A stretch of DNA of 30,540 nt from a virus (IMGVR_UViG_3300033571_017531:1-30540); one strand, 5' to 3'. Positions 8,301 through 16,263 are shown, counted from the stretch's first letter. The notes: generated by a model not told the origin, from the letters alone. A program made the numbers and translations.

Positions 8301-9742
8301 TAGTCAACTTCAGTTGATTTTACTTTACCTACCTTACCCTTAGCCATAACGTCAACATTACCCTTATCAAGGTCTTGCATCGGGAATGCTATGTTTAGAT
8401 CTTTAATCTTCCTAGCTGGTACCCATTCGTTTTCACCAGACTTCACGTTCTTTAGCCTAGTGTATAAGTTTCCGTCCTTATCCCTACCTGAACCCATAGT
8501 AAACTTAACATCAACGCCTGCATTGGAAGATTCAGGTGTCCTGAATGGATCTATTATAGCCATCTGGGTGGGGTTTAAAGTTCTCACATCCCCAGGTATA
8601 GCCCTGTCATTACCTATACCGCCCTCACCCAAACGGGTTACTGCAAAATTACTATCAGCTAGTTCAACAGGATTTATCTGTGATGGTATAACAGCTAATT
8701 GAGATGTGGATAAATACTTCTTTAGCTCTGGAGCTAACACCGTACTAGGTAAGACCTGCCCTACTTTAACCTCTTTGGCTAAATCCAGCTTGTTTTTAAT
8801 CTTATATGCCAGCTCCCTACCTTTAAGCCTTAGTCTTTCTTTAAACATATCCTCGGGCCCTAATACTCTTTGGAACTCCAAGCTGTCTCTATCGTCAGGT
8901 TCAGACTCACCTTTATATACCTTAACTAGTTTCTCCCCTGCTATTAAAATGCTTTCAGGAGTTACCTTAGAAAACCCTTTGCCCAATGTTCTCTCTGTTG
9001 TCTTCTCTGATAGTATAGTGTTATCAAAGTGGTTATTTATCTCAGCTAGTTTATCTGCCTGGCTAGTCGCATTTCTCTTATTTTCTGGAACTAGTTTTTC
9101 GTACAGCTTATTAACTGCCATAGTAGACTTGTCTCCGTAGTATTCGTTGTTTCTGTCTGCTAGCTCTTTGCCCCACCTATTAGCTATATCTGTATGTGTC
9201 ATACCCATGCTTCGCAATACAGGGTATAGCGGTATCTGGGTAGTGCCATATTCCATGTTAAGTAAGCCCTTTTGAGGATTCATATTCAATCTGAAATTTG
9301 AACCTCTAGCCAAGTTAAAACTAGCTTCAAGTTCCTCATTCTCTCGCTGCCTTGTATACACGCCAGGTAATGTTCTAAGTTGGTGTTTGAAAGCGTATTC
9401 GTTTCCACCGACCATAAATGCGCCATTCCAGGATAGCCTTGGTACTTGCAGTAGTGTATGACCTTTGCGCTTGTCTACTATATTGCCCTGCTTGTCCTTA
9501 ACTATGACGTCAGCTTTGAGAGGCTCATATATAGTACCTCGTTTATATAGAGTATCTTTGTGCACATTGTAGTCTACCTTTTTTTCATCAACTCTAGCAT
9601 TTTCTATATGTATCTCATGGTGCGTCCCTATTATAGGGAATAGATCCTGTATACCCTCTATGGACTTCTCACGTATCCTCTGCTGTTTTATATCGTTGCC
9701 TTGCACTATACTGTACACTTTTGGTTCGTTATTTTCTGCCAT
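5381..9742 (-). CDS. DNA-directed RNA polymerase: beta fused to N-terminal beta' in one chain
   Basis: This 1453-residue protein contains beta from its N-terminal half (FMVGGNEYAFKHQLRTLPGVY, about 110-129) through the active-site motif GDKVCNRYGGKGVVGKI near 780, then SRINPGQVIE and the beta C-terminal clamp (GAKGTGLMEINALLAHDA). Without an evident linker, beta' begins near residue 1000 with EVKAMSSGEI and PERDGLFD. It continues through THIEL to RAPTLHRFNMIAAKPV and the catalytic loop NLDYDGDALQVHLP near 1360, with all three metal-binding Asp present. The chain ends soon after. The rest of beta' is the separate 592-residue gene. The usual four Cys of the N-terminal beta' zinc finger are missing. 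No alpha or omega subunit is seen in the window. The start is ATG 9742 at a divergent promoter-like gap. Confidence 0.97.
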   Translation of the reverse strand: MAENNEPKVYSIVQGNDIKQQRIREKSIEGIQDLFPIIGTHHEIHIENARVDEKKVDYNVHKDTLYKRGTIYEPLKADVIVKDKQGNIVDKRKGHTLLQVPRLSWNGAFMVGGNEYAFKHQLRTLPGVYTRQRENEELEASFNLARGSNFRLNMNPQKGLLNMEYGTTQIPLYPVLRSMGMTHTDIANRWGKELADRNNEYYGDKSTMAVNKLYEKLVPENKRNATSQADKLAEINNHFDNTILSEKTTERTLGKGFSKVTPESILIAGEKLVKVYKGESEPDDRDSLEFQRVLGPEDMFKERLRLKGRELAYKIKNKLDLAKEVKVGQVLPSTVLAPELKKYLSTSQLAVIPSQINPVELADSNFAVTRLGEGGIGNDRAIPGDVRTLNPTQMAIIDPFRTPESSNAGVDVKFTMGSGRDKDGNLYTRLKNVKSGENEWVPARKIKDLNIAFPMQDLDKGNVDVMAKGKVGKVKSTEVDYAIPDVKHMYTINTNMVPFLDSTQGNRIIMGSKMVGQAVPLVHREAPLVQVSADGKMGGVSMEKSVAAAVDKLSPVEGEVVSAEGGIIKIKQKSGEITEVPYAENVPMASKTFLNHTLKIKPGTKVSKGDMLAESNYTKDGELALGKNLKIAYVAYHGLNSNDAVVISQSAAEKMKSVKMSKYVVEVDKDTRIDHNRHMANFPKVFNKDQYAKLDSGLVKKGAIINPGDPLITVLQKKAPSIENQILGKIHKSLRAEYTDKTEVWDGQSSGEVVDVQQQGNKVTVVVKSEEPLRIGDKVCNRYGGKGVVGKIVEDENMLRDASGKPIDMLLSSLAVVSRINPGQVIETAMAKAADKQGTKYVVPSFQKVNNVKMARQELKKAGVSDKENIYDPVTGKTIKNIMVGPQYTYRLFKDTDTNFSARGVDGGYDINGAPSKGGDEGAKGTGLMEINALLAHDARDILKENAVIKGTRNSEYWRAVQLGRPVPPPQSSFAYDKFKHMLTGAGLRMDRKGNDMTLTPLLDSEVKAMSSGEIKNGKMVLSKNLMPERDGLFDIARTGGLQGTKYTHIELPESVMNPLFNDPARRLLGTTESGLSKMVQEKGGDYVREKLNSLDVDKELEATKSSLTKLKGADKDNAYKKIKALKALKENGHKPGEAYMTKYFPVIPAQFRPIVPGQNGDLLVSDVNHLYKDLILAKDKLQEAKDLDLPDEDIREMRAHVQQAAGAVIGVNPPVSAKLAQTEVKGIVNTIVGTKTGFFNGKVLAKRLDLTGRGTAAPDPNLGMDEVGLPEDMMWGMYSPFIIKNLVKRGYGAVQAKEMVQNKVSAAREELMIESKNRPVILNRAPTLHRFNMIAAKPVPTSGKTITVSPFMEDGMNLDYDGDALQVHLPATDGAVKDAGNMLLSNNVLGDRNRDQILAYPKMEAIAGIYKSTEAVPASTKSFKFKTVKDAQSAYRRGEVAVNDNVTIEEDD

Positions 9743-9855
9743 TTTTCTATCTCACTTTATGTCAAAAATATGCCTAATTATATGTCATAAGTATACGTCC
9801 GACTAGGGCTACTCGTAAAGAGTCTAACAACACACAGTCATAAAGGAGTTTTACC
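9743..9855. promoter_or_regulatory. Divergent intergenic region with candidate bidirectional promoter
   Basis: This 113-bp gap separates the RNA polymerase gene (minus) from the 373-residue gene (plus). TATGTCATAAG lies at 9781-9791, followed by TATACGTCC, and a second TATGTCA is at 9759-9765. With its left flank the first element reads TTAT-n6-ATAA, a loose inverted repeat. Close relatives occur at 13562-13583 and 26035-26054. AAAGGAG at 9843-9849 serves the plus-strand gene. No clear -35 TTGACA with correct spacing is visible for the TATAAT read on the minus strand. Confidence 0.5.
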
Positions 9856-10977
9856 ATGACTAAAGAAAATAAATTTAGCGTCGTGCTAGTGGAACCAAAG
9901 AACAGGGAATCCGACAAAAGCGTATTGAGATCCTACGCACCATTAATGTTGGAAGTTACACTCGACGTATCCGGGAAATTTGATGATCCAGTAGTTGGCT
10001 GGAAATACAAGAATATGCAAACAGCCATCGAAGAAATCAAGTCACACATGGAAAGCATTTGTGCAGAATATCAATCAGTGCTTTCTCTGTCCATGGTGGA
10101 AACTGAGGTTATGGGCCAGCATAAAATCAAGGTATGTCATCGTACAACCGATGGTATGAAAGATGCGGACAGTCGCAGACAGAGCTATATGCCTTATGCA
10201 CACTGGGAAGGCGATACATTACCAGTACACTTGTGGGCTGCCAACTCCTTCAAGAGTGTTACACTCAAGTGGGGTGAAGTAGAAGTAAAGATTACTCCTA
10301 CTGAAGCTATGGCTATTCACAATTCCTTGTCCTGGGAAGGTCAAGACGCAAACCCCTACATTGGTGTGGAGGGGACTGTGTCTGACTTATTGTTTAGCAA
10401 AGCAGAAAAAGCTGGCATATCTATCACAAAAAGCTCGGACTACTTAAAGAGTATAAGTTCCCTAAAGATGGCTTCAATCAAGAGCAAGATCAAAGAGAAG
10501 GCAGATATGTTGGCTGCTCTGGCTGATCCAAGATTGGCCAACCTTCCAGCGTGCAGCGCCATTCTGAGGGACATACTAGATGCAATGCACATGGACAGCA
10601 TTGCGCTCAATGACACCGTAACTGATATGGTGTATGCAATGGCAGAAGGGTGCGTGGAGTTGGTGGATACTAAAGGAAGAAACTGGGCATCAGAAAAGGT
10701 GGAAGATTTCATCGCAGAGTGTGAACTAGCTCTAGAATACCTAGGGGCGGATACAGACCAAGATAGGATATACGGGTTTAATAAGTTCCTTAGCTGTATA
10801 GTCAGATACAAGGGCGAAAAACCTTCTAAATTTTCTGTAACAGACAAAGAGCTAAAGCTTATGCTTAACTCTGTAGGTATGTATCCTACGAGCAAGGGGC
10901 TAACACAAGATCTTGATGATGTTAATTTGGATGTACTTAAGATGCAGGAACTTAAAGGTCTACTACTAGGCGAATAA
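9856..10977 (+). CDS. Unknown 373-residue phage protein, first gene of the plus-strand island
   Basis: The start is ATG 9856 with AAAGGAG 6 bases upstream. The protein is soluble, mixed alpha/beta in appearance, with no signal peptide or membrane segment. I see no Walker motif, metal cluster or nuclease signature. The first half (to about residue 170) alternates hydrophobic and charged residues as in beta sheet. The second half is helical and Leu/Ala-rich. Codon use differs from most neighbours: its first third mainly uses ATC or ATT for Ile, whereas the surrounding genes prefer ATA, which hints at strong early expression. It is read divergently from the RNA polymerase gene. No family is recognised and the function is open. 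Confidence 0.85.
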   Translation: MTKENKFSVVLVEPKNRESDKSVLRSYAPLMLEVTLDVSGKFDDPVVGWKYKNMQTAIEEIKSHMESICAEYQSVLSLSMVETEVMGQHKIKVCHRTTDGMKDADSRRQSYMPYAHWEGDTLPVHLWAANSFKSVTLKWGEVEVKITPTEAMAIHNSLSWEGQDANPYIGVEGTVSDLLFSKAEKAGISITKSSDYLKSISSLKMASIKSKIKEKADMLAALADPRLANLPACSAILRDILDAMHMDSIALNDTVTDMVYAMAEGCVELVDTKGRNWASEKVEDFIAECELALEYLGADTDQDRIYGFNKFLSCIVRYKGEKPSKFSVTDKELKLMLNSVGMYPTSKGLTQDLDDVNLDVLKMQELKGLLLGE

Positions 10978-11030
10978 TTAATAGCATAGACGCGTGAGAC
11001 CACGGGAGCAGCTTGAGGTATGGATTATCC

Positions 11031-11318
11031 ATGCCTGACTTGGCTGTAAATGCTATGCATCTACGAATAGAGAATAGAGAAGAAGAACAAAAGTCCGGCT
11101 TAGTTGCAGAAGTCGGATGTGTATCTTTAGTACTTTTCGGTATGTGGATAGGTAAGACTTTGTTTGGCACTAGCCAAGAAAAACCTCAGCCCCCTACATA
11201 CTATAACAACTATGCGCAACCTACTCCTAATAACGGGGAAGACAAATATACCCCTCATCATAATCGCAGGGGGTACAAAAAGAGGAAAGGAGTAAGCAAT
11301 GATAGATCCAGGTTTTGA
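11031..11318 (+). CDS. Small single-pass membrane protein (95 residues, unknown)
   Basis: I chose ATG 11031 (MPDLAVNAMH). TTG at 11013 in the same frame has a closer GGGAG and would add six residues, so the start is uncertain. An N-terminal charged stretch of about 25 residues (RIENREEEQKS) is followed by one hydrophobic helix (LVAEVGCVSLVLFGMWIGKTLF). The tail is Pro/Asn/Tyr-rich and then strongly basic (RRGYKKRKG). It would sit in the inner membrane with a positively charged tail. Its position upstream of a micro-ORF and isolated from the replication genes suggests an accessory role. It is not obviously a holin, which would normally have a shorter tail or more helices. Confidence 0.65.
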   Translation: MPDLAVNAMHLRIENREEEQKSGLVAEVGCVSLVLFGMWIGKTLFGTSQEKPQPPTYYNNYAQPTPNNGEDKYTPHHNRRGYKKRKGVSNDRSRF

Positions 11319-11349
11319 TTTTGACTTTGACTTTGACTGGAGTATCTAG
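11299..11349 (+). CDS. Micro-ORF, 16-residue acidic/aromatic peptide
   Basis: The frame reads MIDPGFDFDFDFDWSI and stops at TAG 11347-11349. A strong AGGAAAGGAG Shine-Dalgarno site lies at 11283-11292, about 6 bases before the ATG at 11299. The start lies inside the end of the preceding membrane-protein gene in another frame, so translation could be coupled. Alternating Phe and Asp come from a short DNA repeat (TTTGAT then TTTGAC three times). A hairpin and T-tract follow at 11381-11402. No homologue is recognised. The Shine-Dalgarno strength and position are the main support, and chance remains possible for so short a frame. Confidence 0.45.
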   Translation: MIDPGFDFDFDFDWSI

Positions 11350-11380
11350 TCTTAGTAACTAAGGCGTAAGCCTCTATAAC

Positions 11381-11402
11381 ATAGCGACCTAGCTATTTTT
11401 TT
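11381..11402 (+). terminator. Weak intrinsic terminator after the plus-strand island
   Basis: ATAGC at 11381-11385 pairs with GCTAT at 11392-11396, followed by a run of T ending at 11402. A small hairpin AGGC-GTAA-GCCT with a GNRA-type loop lies just upstream, at about 11361-11372. The element sits between the end of the plus-strand island and the convergent end of the 123-residue gene. The stem is only 5 bp, so efficiency is doubtful. Confidence 0.45.
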
Positions 11403-11407
11403 AGCTA

Positions 11408-11779
11408 TCAGTATTTATCTACGGGCTCTAACCACTCCATATACACCTTGAATGCCACTGAACCTTTCATATCAGCTACTTCTTTTTTAGCTATCATAAC
11501 ATCCCCGGCAGCCCCCTTGCGTAGTACTGATTCAAAGTCTGGGTTTCCATCTTCCCCTACTAAAAATACCCTAGCGTAAGGTATGTACATTTCTTGCTTA
11601 GCCTTGGGCTTGGCATAGTCAGGGGGTGGCGGGCTAACTCCGTCTGTCCTGAGTGGATTATTCTCTGGGTTCCACCCTGGAGGCGGATCAGGTATCTCAG
11701 GGAATGGATCAAAATCTAAGCCCTTTTGTGTTTGAGATATCTTAGTTATGAAATCGCTAGATTCTTTATTATCAGCCAT
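11408..11779 (-). CDS. 123-residue proline-rich protein downstream of the portal (unknown)
   Basis: The start is ATG 11779, 14 bases after the portal stop. Residues 20-62 are Pro-rich and probably extended (PFPEIPDPPPGWNPE, SPPPPDYAKPKAKQ). Residues 63-123 look like a small folded domain (YIPYARVFLVGEDGNPDFESVL). There are no Cys and no membrane segment. Being in the same transcript as the portal, it is likely a head or assembly protein, but I do not recognise it. Confidence 0.75.
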   Translation of the reverse strand: MADNKESSDFITKISQTQKGLDFDPFPEIPDPPPGWNPENNPLRTDGVSPPPPDYAKPKAKQEMYIPYARVFLVGEDGNPDFESVLRKGAAGDVMIAKKEVADMKGSVAFKVYMEWLEPVDKY

Positions 11780-11793
11780 TTAATATTTCCTTA

Positions 11794-13539
11794 TTACATT
11801 GGTTGACCGCCGCCCTGCATCTGAGCATAGGCTTGGTTCTTCTGGTCTAGTTGCATTTGCTCTAGCCTCTGGATAACGACACTATACATCACATAGTCCT
11901 CAGACTGCAAACTAGATAACTGTGACTTCCTAGTTCCAGGATCCATCTGCATAAACTGCTGAGCAATACCATCAGCTTGGCCAATAACCGCCTGCTGGTC
12001 ATAAGTAAGTCCATTAGTCCCCATTTGCTGTTGCTGTTGCTGTTGAGCCATCTGCCTAGCTTGCATACCTATATCTTGCTGAAGAGCCTGCATTTCCAAC
12101 TCTACCTGCTTCTGATTCCTAGCGTCAGACAAGCTCTCTGTTTTAATCTTCTCCCGCTCTTCATTAATATCTATGCCATTCATCTCAGCTAGAGTTGTTT
12201 TAGATATAACTCCAGCTTGCCATAGCTGCATAGCCATCTGCCTTTGCTGCATATCGTCGATCATTCTAAAATCGCCTAGCTTTACTTTAATCTTCTCCCA
12301 TCCTAGGAAATTACTACATTTGTCAGATATCCACTTGAGTAACTGATTTAGCTGGAAAGTACTTGGCTCCAATTGATTTTCTAGCATTCTTAGGGTAACG
12401 CTTGACCCACTAAAACTCAAGCCGCCATATATAAATTCTTTGGGTATACCCATGCTAGCAATTATGTTATCTTCGGCCTGTGATATTTCTTGTGAAACCA
12501 TCAAAGACCTACCTTCGCCACCGACCTGAGCTACACCTATAGCTACAGGTGACATCATTATATGATTTGGGTCTCTGCGCCATCTCTTTATATTCTCCTC
12601 TACTTCACCCATAAATTTACCCATAGACAAGCTCATTATAGGATCAGCAGCCCCAGACACAGCCTGCGGGTGCATTACTCTTAGAGGAACCATTCTTTCC
12701 AAGGCTATAGACTCATTAGCTTTTCTCAATATACTAGCATGGTAGAACAAATGTATTGCAGAAGTTAAACTAGGATACCCCCATCCACTTTCTAACCCAG
12801 AAGGCGAATCAGATTTCATATGGAATATTTCATTCTTATTGAACTTGAATAACTGATCTTCTGCTACTGTTTGCAACATATTGAGTGGCATAGTTTCTAT
12901 GAGATGCCTATCCCCATTATATATGGCTGATTTTATATCTGAAGGTATACTGAAGTAATACTCATTATCTCCAGTAACTGTATTAGCAGATATATCCATT
13001 AGTTTAGGATCCCACCTAATTATGTTGATTTGCTCTGGCTCAAGTATCATTCTATCTTTTACTTCTGCTATATCAGTATGTTTGCACTCTGTACAGGTCA
13101 TATTGAAAGCTGCTGATGTAGGTTTATAGGTGTACTCAGCAGCTGCTACAGCTACTTCAAATGAGCAGTAAGTGCATTTAAGATACCTCTTAAAGGGTAG
13201 GTGTATAGATGTGAATGAGTTTCCGTATACTTGCAGGTCTAAGCTAGCCCTTATAAGAGCCCTCTTTATGCCTAGTATATCCTCAAGCAATCTTTTAGTT
13301 GCTGACACCAATTTCTCACTGTCGCTAAGGTAATTTATTTCAGTTACGGGGTACTCAGCAAACTTCTTAACGCCAGCGTATATTTGGGCAGAATTGTAGT
13401 ATAGGTATTCTGTCCATCTGAAAAGTTGTTTTAAATCTCTAGGACTAAAGGAGTGAACCCATAGCCTCATTGGATCAGCGTAATTACCTATGGATAGTCC
13501 TGTTGAGTCAGAGAACTCATTAACTCCTAGTGATGTCAT
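11794..13539 (-). CDS. Phage portal protein with embedded zinc-ribbon
   Basis: This 581-residue protein forms, by family analogy, the dodecameric DNA gate at the capsid vertex that binds terminase and tail connector. Portal-like signals are an N-terminal helical part, then HMKSDSPSGLESGWGYPSLTSA near 245, the long segment HIMMSPVAIGVAQVGGEG near 330, and ASMGIPKEFIYGGLSFSGSS with long helices after it. These are typical of portal stem and crown regions. A CxxC-x23-CxxC pair (C122, C125, C149, C152) suggests a zinc ribbon inserted in the wing, which is unusual for portals. The C-terminal 100 residues are Gln/Met-rich with a seven-Gln run. The start is ATG 13539 with GGAG upstream, divergent from the SNF2 gene. 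Confidence 0.85.
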   Translation of the reverse strand: MTSLGVNEFSDSTGLSIGNYADPMRLWVHSFSPRDLKQLFRWTEYLYYNSAQIYAGVKKFAEYPVTEINYLSDSEKLVSATKRLLEDILGIKRALIRASLDLQVYGNSFTSIHLPFKRYLKCTYCSFEVAVAAAEYTYKPTSAAFNMTCTECKHTDIAEVKDRMILEPEQINIIRWDPKLMDISANTVTGDNEYYFSIPSDIKSAIYNGDRHLIETMPLNMLQTVAEDQLFKFNKNEIFHMKSDSPSGLESGWGYPSLTSAIHLFYHASILRKANESIALERMVPLRVMHPQAVSGAADPIMSLSMGKFMGEVEENIKRWRRDPNHIMMSPVAIGVAQVGGEGRSLMVSQEISQAEDNIIASMGIPKEFIYGGLSFSGSSVTLRMLENQLEPSTFQLNQLLKWISDKCSNFLGWEKIKVKLGDFRMIDDMQQRQMAMQLWQAGVISKTTLAEMNGIDINEEREKIKTESLSDARNQKQVELEMQALQQDIGMQARQMAQQQQQQQMGTNGLTYDQQAVIGQADGIAQQFMQMDPGTRKSQLSSLQSEDYVMYSVVIQRLEQMQLDQKNQAYAQMQGGGQPM

Positions 13540-13610
13540 ATATCTCCTTAATTAGTGTATTTATGTGTTATAAGTCTTAGTCCACTCACTTTAGAAAGGA
13601 GAGAGCTAAA
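13540..13610. promoter_or_regulatory. Divergent promoter-like region between portal and SNF2 genes
   Basis: This 71-bp gap contains TTATGTGTTATAAG at 13561-13574 followed by TCTTAGTCC. The core TGTGTTATAAG is identical to that at 26035-26045 and close to TATGTCATAAG at 9781-9791. The TTAT...ATAA half-sites are arranged as an inverted repeat, which fits transcription in both directions. AAAGGAGAG at about 13595-13603 is the ribosome site of the plus-strand gene. Confidence 0.5.
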
Positions 13611-15482
13611 ATGGATATATCAATAGTACGAGGTATAGCTTTTAAGCTATCAGGCATTCTAGCCAAAGATGTACAAATTATCAAAGGCTTATACGGAGCT
13701 ACGTATCAGAAGTCTACAAATGCTTGGTACTTACCAGCTTTCTACCCCTATGGATTAGAGTCCCTAAAATCTCTATACGATAATAAAAGCTCTTTAGGCT
13801 GGGAGGAGACTGAAGAGATTATTAGCCATAAGGATTATCTAGAATCTACTTCGCATAAGATATCATCTAATGATATAGATGGTTATGTACCAGTGCTAAA
13901 GCCATATGCTCACCAGCTAGAAGCTCTTAGCTATATTATACACACACCTAGGGCAGGGCTATTCTATGATCCTGGATTAGGTAAGACCAAGATAGTATGC
14001 GACCTAATAAGATACCTACATAGTAAGAATGCAGATGTAAAGGTCCTAGTTCTAGCACTAAGGGTTAATTTGTTTACCTGGGTTAAAGAGATGTCCTCTA
14101 ATTCCGCTAACTGTATTAGTATGCAGGCTATAACTTCCAGTACTCCAAAGGCTAGATATAGAGCTATAGACTCTGCTTATGAAAAATCAACCGGGATTGT
14201 TCTAACCTACGACTCCGCTAAAGTATCTGTAGATAAACTTCAGAAACTAAAGTTTGACCTTATAGTAGCAGATGAGAGCCATTCACTAAGATCTCCAGAT
14301 TCAGAAAGAACTTCTAGCATACTCAGGCTACTAGAGACTAATCCTATACACAGAAGGGTGATACTTAGTGGAACTCCCTCTCTAGGTAGTCCAGTTCACC
14401 TGTGGGGGCAGCTTAAATTCCTATCTAATTTCCTGGTAGGAAACCAGTTTGAATTTAAGAATCAGTTCTTAACTTTCTCACCCTACAACAAGCACATAGT
14501 CACTGGGCTAAAAAATATATCAAAGCTAAATAATATAGTTAGCTCTAGCTCAATAAGGAAAAAAGCTGAAGATTGCTTAGATCTTCCTGATAGGACTATT
14601 CAGGTAATAGAGTTAGACGCGCCTAGCAAGATGTCTAACATATATAACAAGATAGTAAATTACTTACCAGTTACTATAAACTCTGAGACTATACCGGCAG
14701 CCGAGAATGCTGTTACAGCTATGACAAGGTGTGCACAAATAACATCTGGATTTCTATACAAGAGTAACAGAAACACCAATATATGCGATTCTTGCCCTAA
14801 CCTGCCTAAGTGCGTTAAAGACAATGTACAGCCATACACTCAAAGGTGCGAGATAGTTAAAGTAGACCCAGGTAGGACTATATTAGATATTAATGATAGC
14901 ACTATTATAGGCGGCGTTATGGAGTTAGTAGAGTCGCATATGACTAGTGGATCTGAGGACTCTCCAGTTAAAATAATACTATGGGCTAAGCACCACGAGA
15001 TGTTAAACAGGCTATACTCTGAGTCTTCATCTAAGTACAAGGTATTCAGATATGACCACACTTGTATTAGCCCTAAGGAAGTAGAGGAGGAGTTTAATAC
15101 CTACACTAATAGCTGCATAATACTAGCCCAGATAAGTATGGGTATAGGTGTTACATTCAAAGCTCCGATAATGATATACGCTGAGCTAAGTTTCTCACTA
15201 GATCATTGGCTACAAAGCCTAGATCGGAACTACGGGATAAGGGCTAAGGGATTTAAGTCACTACTAGTACAAGTAGTGGTTATTAAAGACAGCCTTAGCC
15301 ATAGCACAGTAGCACTTTTGAATAATAAAATAGACGTAAGTAATCTTCTATCCACTAAACCTAATTGCATAACATGTAGTAATGTACTAACCTGCCTGCA
15401 ATCTAATATACAGCCATTTAAAGATGGGTGCATACTACCTAAAGACGCTGACAAGGTGTCAATACCATTAAAGGAGATTTAA
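13611..15482 (+). CDS. SNF2-type helicase/ATPase with duplicated four-Cys motif
   Basis: This 623-residue superfamily 2 ATPase shows a Q-like motif (LKPYAHQLEAL, 96-106), Walker A DPGLGKT (120-126), DESH box (221-224) and SGTP motif III (253-256). Lobe 2 follows, with SMGIGVTFKAPIMIY (509-523) and the arginine-finger region QSLDRNYGIR (535-544). Residues 1-95 form an N-terminal extension that may bind DNA. Two Cys motifs share exactly the same spacing, C-x2-C-x5-C-x11-C. One is at C392, C395, C401 and C413, between the lobes; the other is at C586, C589, C595 and C607, at the C-terminus. Both contain N-[VI]-Q-P-[YF]. They probably bind zinc or an iron-sulfur cluster. The gene opens the replication operon. 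Likely roles are fork remodelling, recombination or replication initiation. Confidence 0.9.
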   Translation: MDISIVRGIAFKLSGILAKDVQIIKGLYGATYQKSTNAWYLPAFYPYGLESLKSLYDNKSSLGWEETEEIISHKDYLESTSHKISSNDIDGYVPVLKPYAHQLEALSYIIHTPRAGLFYDPGLGKTKIVCDLIRYLHSKNADVKVLVLALRVNLFTWVKEMSSNSANCISMQAITSSTPKARYRAIDSAYEKSTGIVLTYDSAKVSVDKLQKLKFDLIVADESHSLRSPDSERTSSILRLLETNPIHRRVILSGTPSLGSPVHLWGQLKFLSNFLVGNQFEFKNQFLTFSPYNKHIVTGLKNISKLNNIVSSSSIRKKAEDCLDLPDRTIQVIELDAPSKMSNIYNKIVNYLPVTINSETIPAAENAVTAMTRCAQITSGFLYKSNRNTNICDSCPNLPKCVKDNVQPYTQRCEIVKVDPGRTILDINDSTIIGGVMELVESHMTSGSEDSPVKIILWAKHHEMLNRLYSESSSKYKVFRYDHTCISPKEVEEEFNTYTNSCIILAQISMGIGVTFKAPIMIYAELSFSLDHWLQSLDRNYGIRAKGFKSLLVQVVVIKDSLSHSTVALLNNKIDVSNLLSTKPNCITCSNVLTCLQSNIQPFKDGCILPKDADKVSIPLKEI

Positions 15483-15483
15483 T

Positions 15484-16263
15484 ATGTATAACTTGCCTAA
15501 GAAGTTTTTGTCTGCCAGCCAGATAAACAAATATCTAACCTGCCCAAAGCAGTATGAGTTTGAGTATGTGTTAGCAGAGCCGACTGAGTTCAAAAGATCT
15601 ATAGCCCTAGTAACCGGATCTTCTGTGCATAAGTATGTTGAGACTCATATAAAGAGAATGTTAGCTACTGAGCTACAACCTCAATCCTACTCAGACGTAT
15701 TAACAGAAGCCGACACTGAAATTAAAGATATGTTTGCAGATACCTCAGTAGACTTAGGGGAGGATACAGTTGAATCTGGCTTATTATATTCACAAAATCT
15801 ATACAGATTGTGGCATAAGGAGCTGTCCCCTACAATCATGCCCTTAAAATCGGAATATAAATTCGAGGATAAGATAGGGGATGTGCCAGTACTAGGATTC
15901 ATAGACTATGTGGATGCTGGTTCTGGTAAGCAGGAGATATGCGACTTAAAGGTTGTGGATAAATCTAAGTCAGTATCTGACGCCAGGGACAGTGTGCAGC
16001 TAGCCATGTATGCTATAGTAGAAAATAACCCTTGCGTTAGGTTCGACTCTATTGTAAAAACTAAAACCCCAAAGATATCTCAGGTTAGGTACGAGTATTC
16101 TAAAGGGGAACTAAACTACTACACAGATCTCATAGGAGAAGTGGCTACTAATATTAGTGCCGGCAACTTCCCTAAGACTGCTCCAACCAGTTGGGCATGC
16201 AACGCTAAGTGGTGCCCATTTTACGATAAATGCAGAGGTTCATATGACAATGGAAAAGAATAG
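15484..16263 (+). CDS. Cas4/RecB-like PD-(D/E)XK nuclease with Fe-S cysteines (first of two)
   Basis: The gene starts one base after the SNF2 stop, with AAGGAG upstream (ATG 15484). N-terminal LSASQINKYLTCPKQYEFEYV is the usual first motif of RecB/AddB/Cas4 nucleases, with C20. The catalytic core is GFIDYVDAG then EICDLKVVDKS, providing Asp and the D-x-K pair, followed by QLAMYA (motif QxxxY). The C-terminal Cys triplet C239, C244 and C250 with C20 fits a 4Fe-4S site. The enzyme probably trims DNA ends with the helicase. Its C-terminal codons overlap the start of the ParB-like gene. A second, diverged member lies at 18936-19727. Confidence 0.88.
   Translation: MYNLPKKFLSASQINKYLTCPKQYEFEYVLAEPTEFKRSIALVTGSSVHKYVETHIKRMLATELQPQSYSDVLTEADTEIKDMFADTSVDLGEDTVESGLLYSQNLYRLWHKELSPTIMPLKSEYKFEDKIGDVPVLGFIDYVDAGSGKQEICDLKVVDKSKSVSDARDSVQLAMYAIVENNPCVRFDSIVKTKTPKISQVRYEYSKGELNYYTDLIGEVATNISAGNFPKTAPTSWACNAKWCPFYDKCRGSYDNGKE

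Noticed and set aside
954-9140. Long opposite-strand frames over the polymerase and acidic genes (such as 954-1259, 3088-3369, 8706-9140)
   Set aside because: They are antisense shadows of clearly homologous or well-signalled genes, without ribosome sites or recognisable domains.
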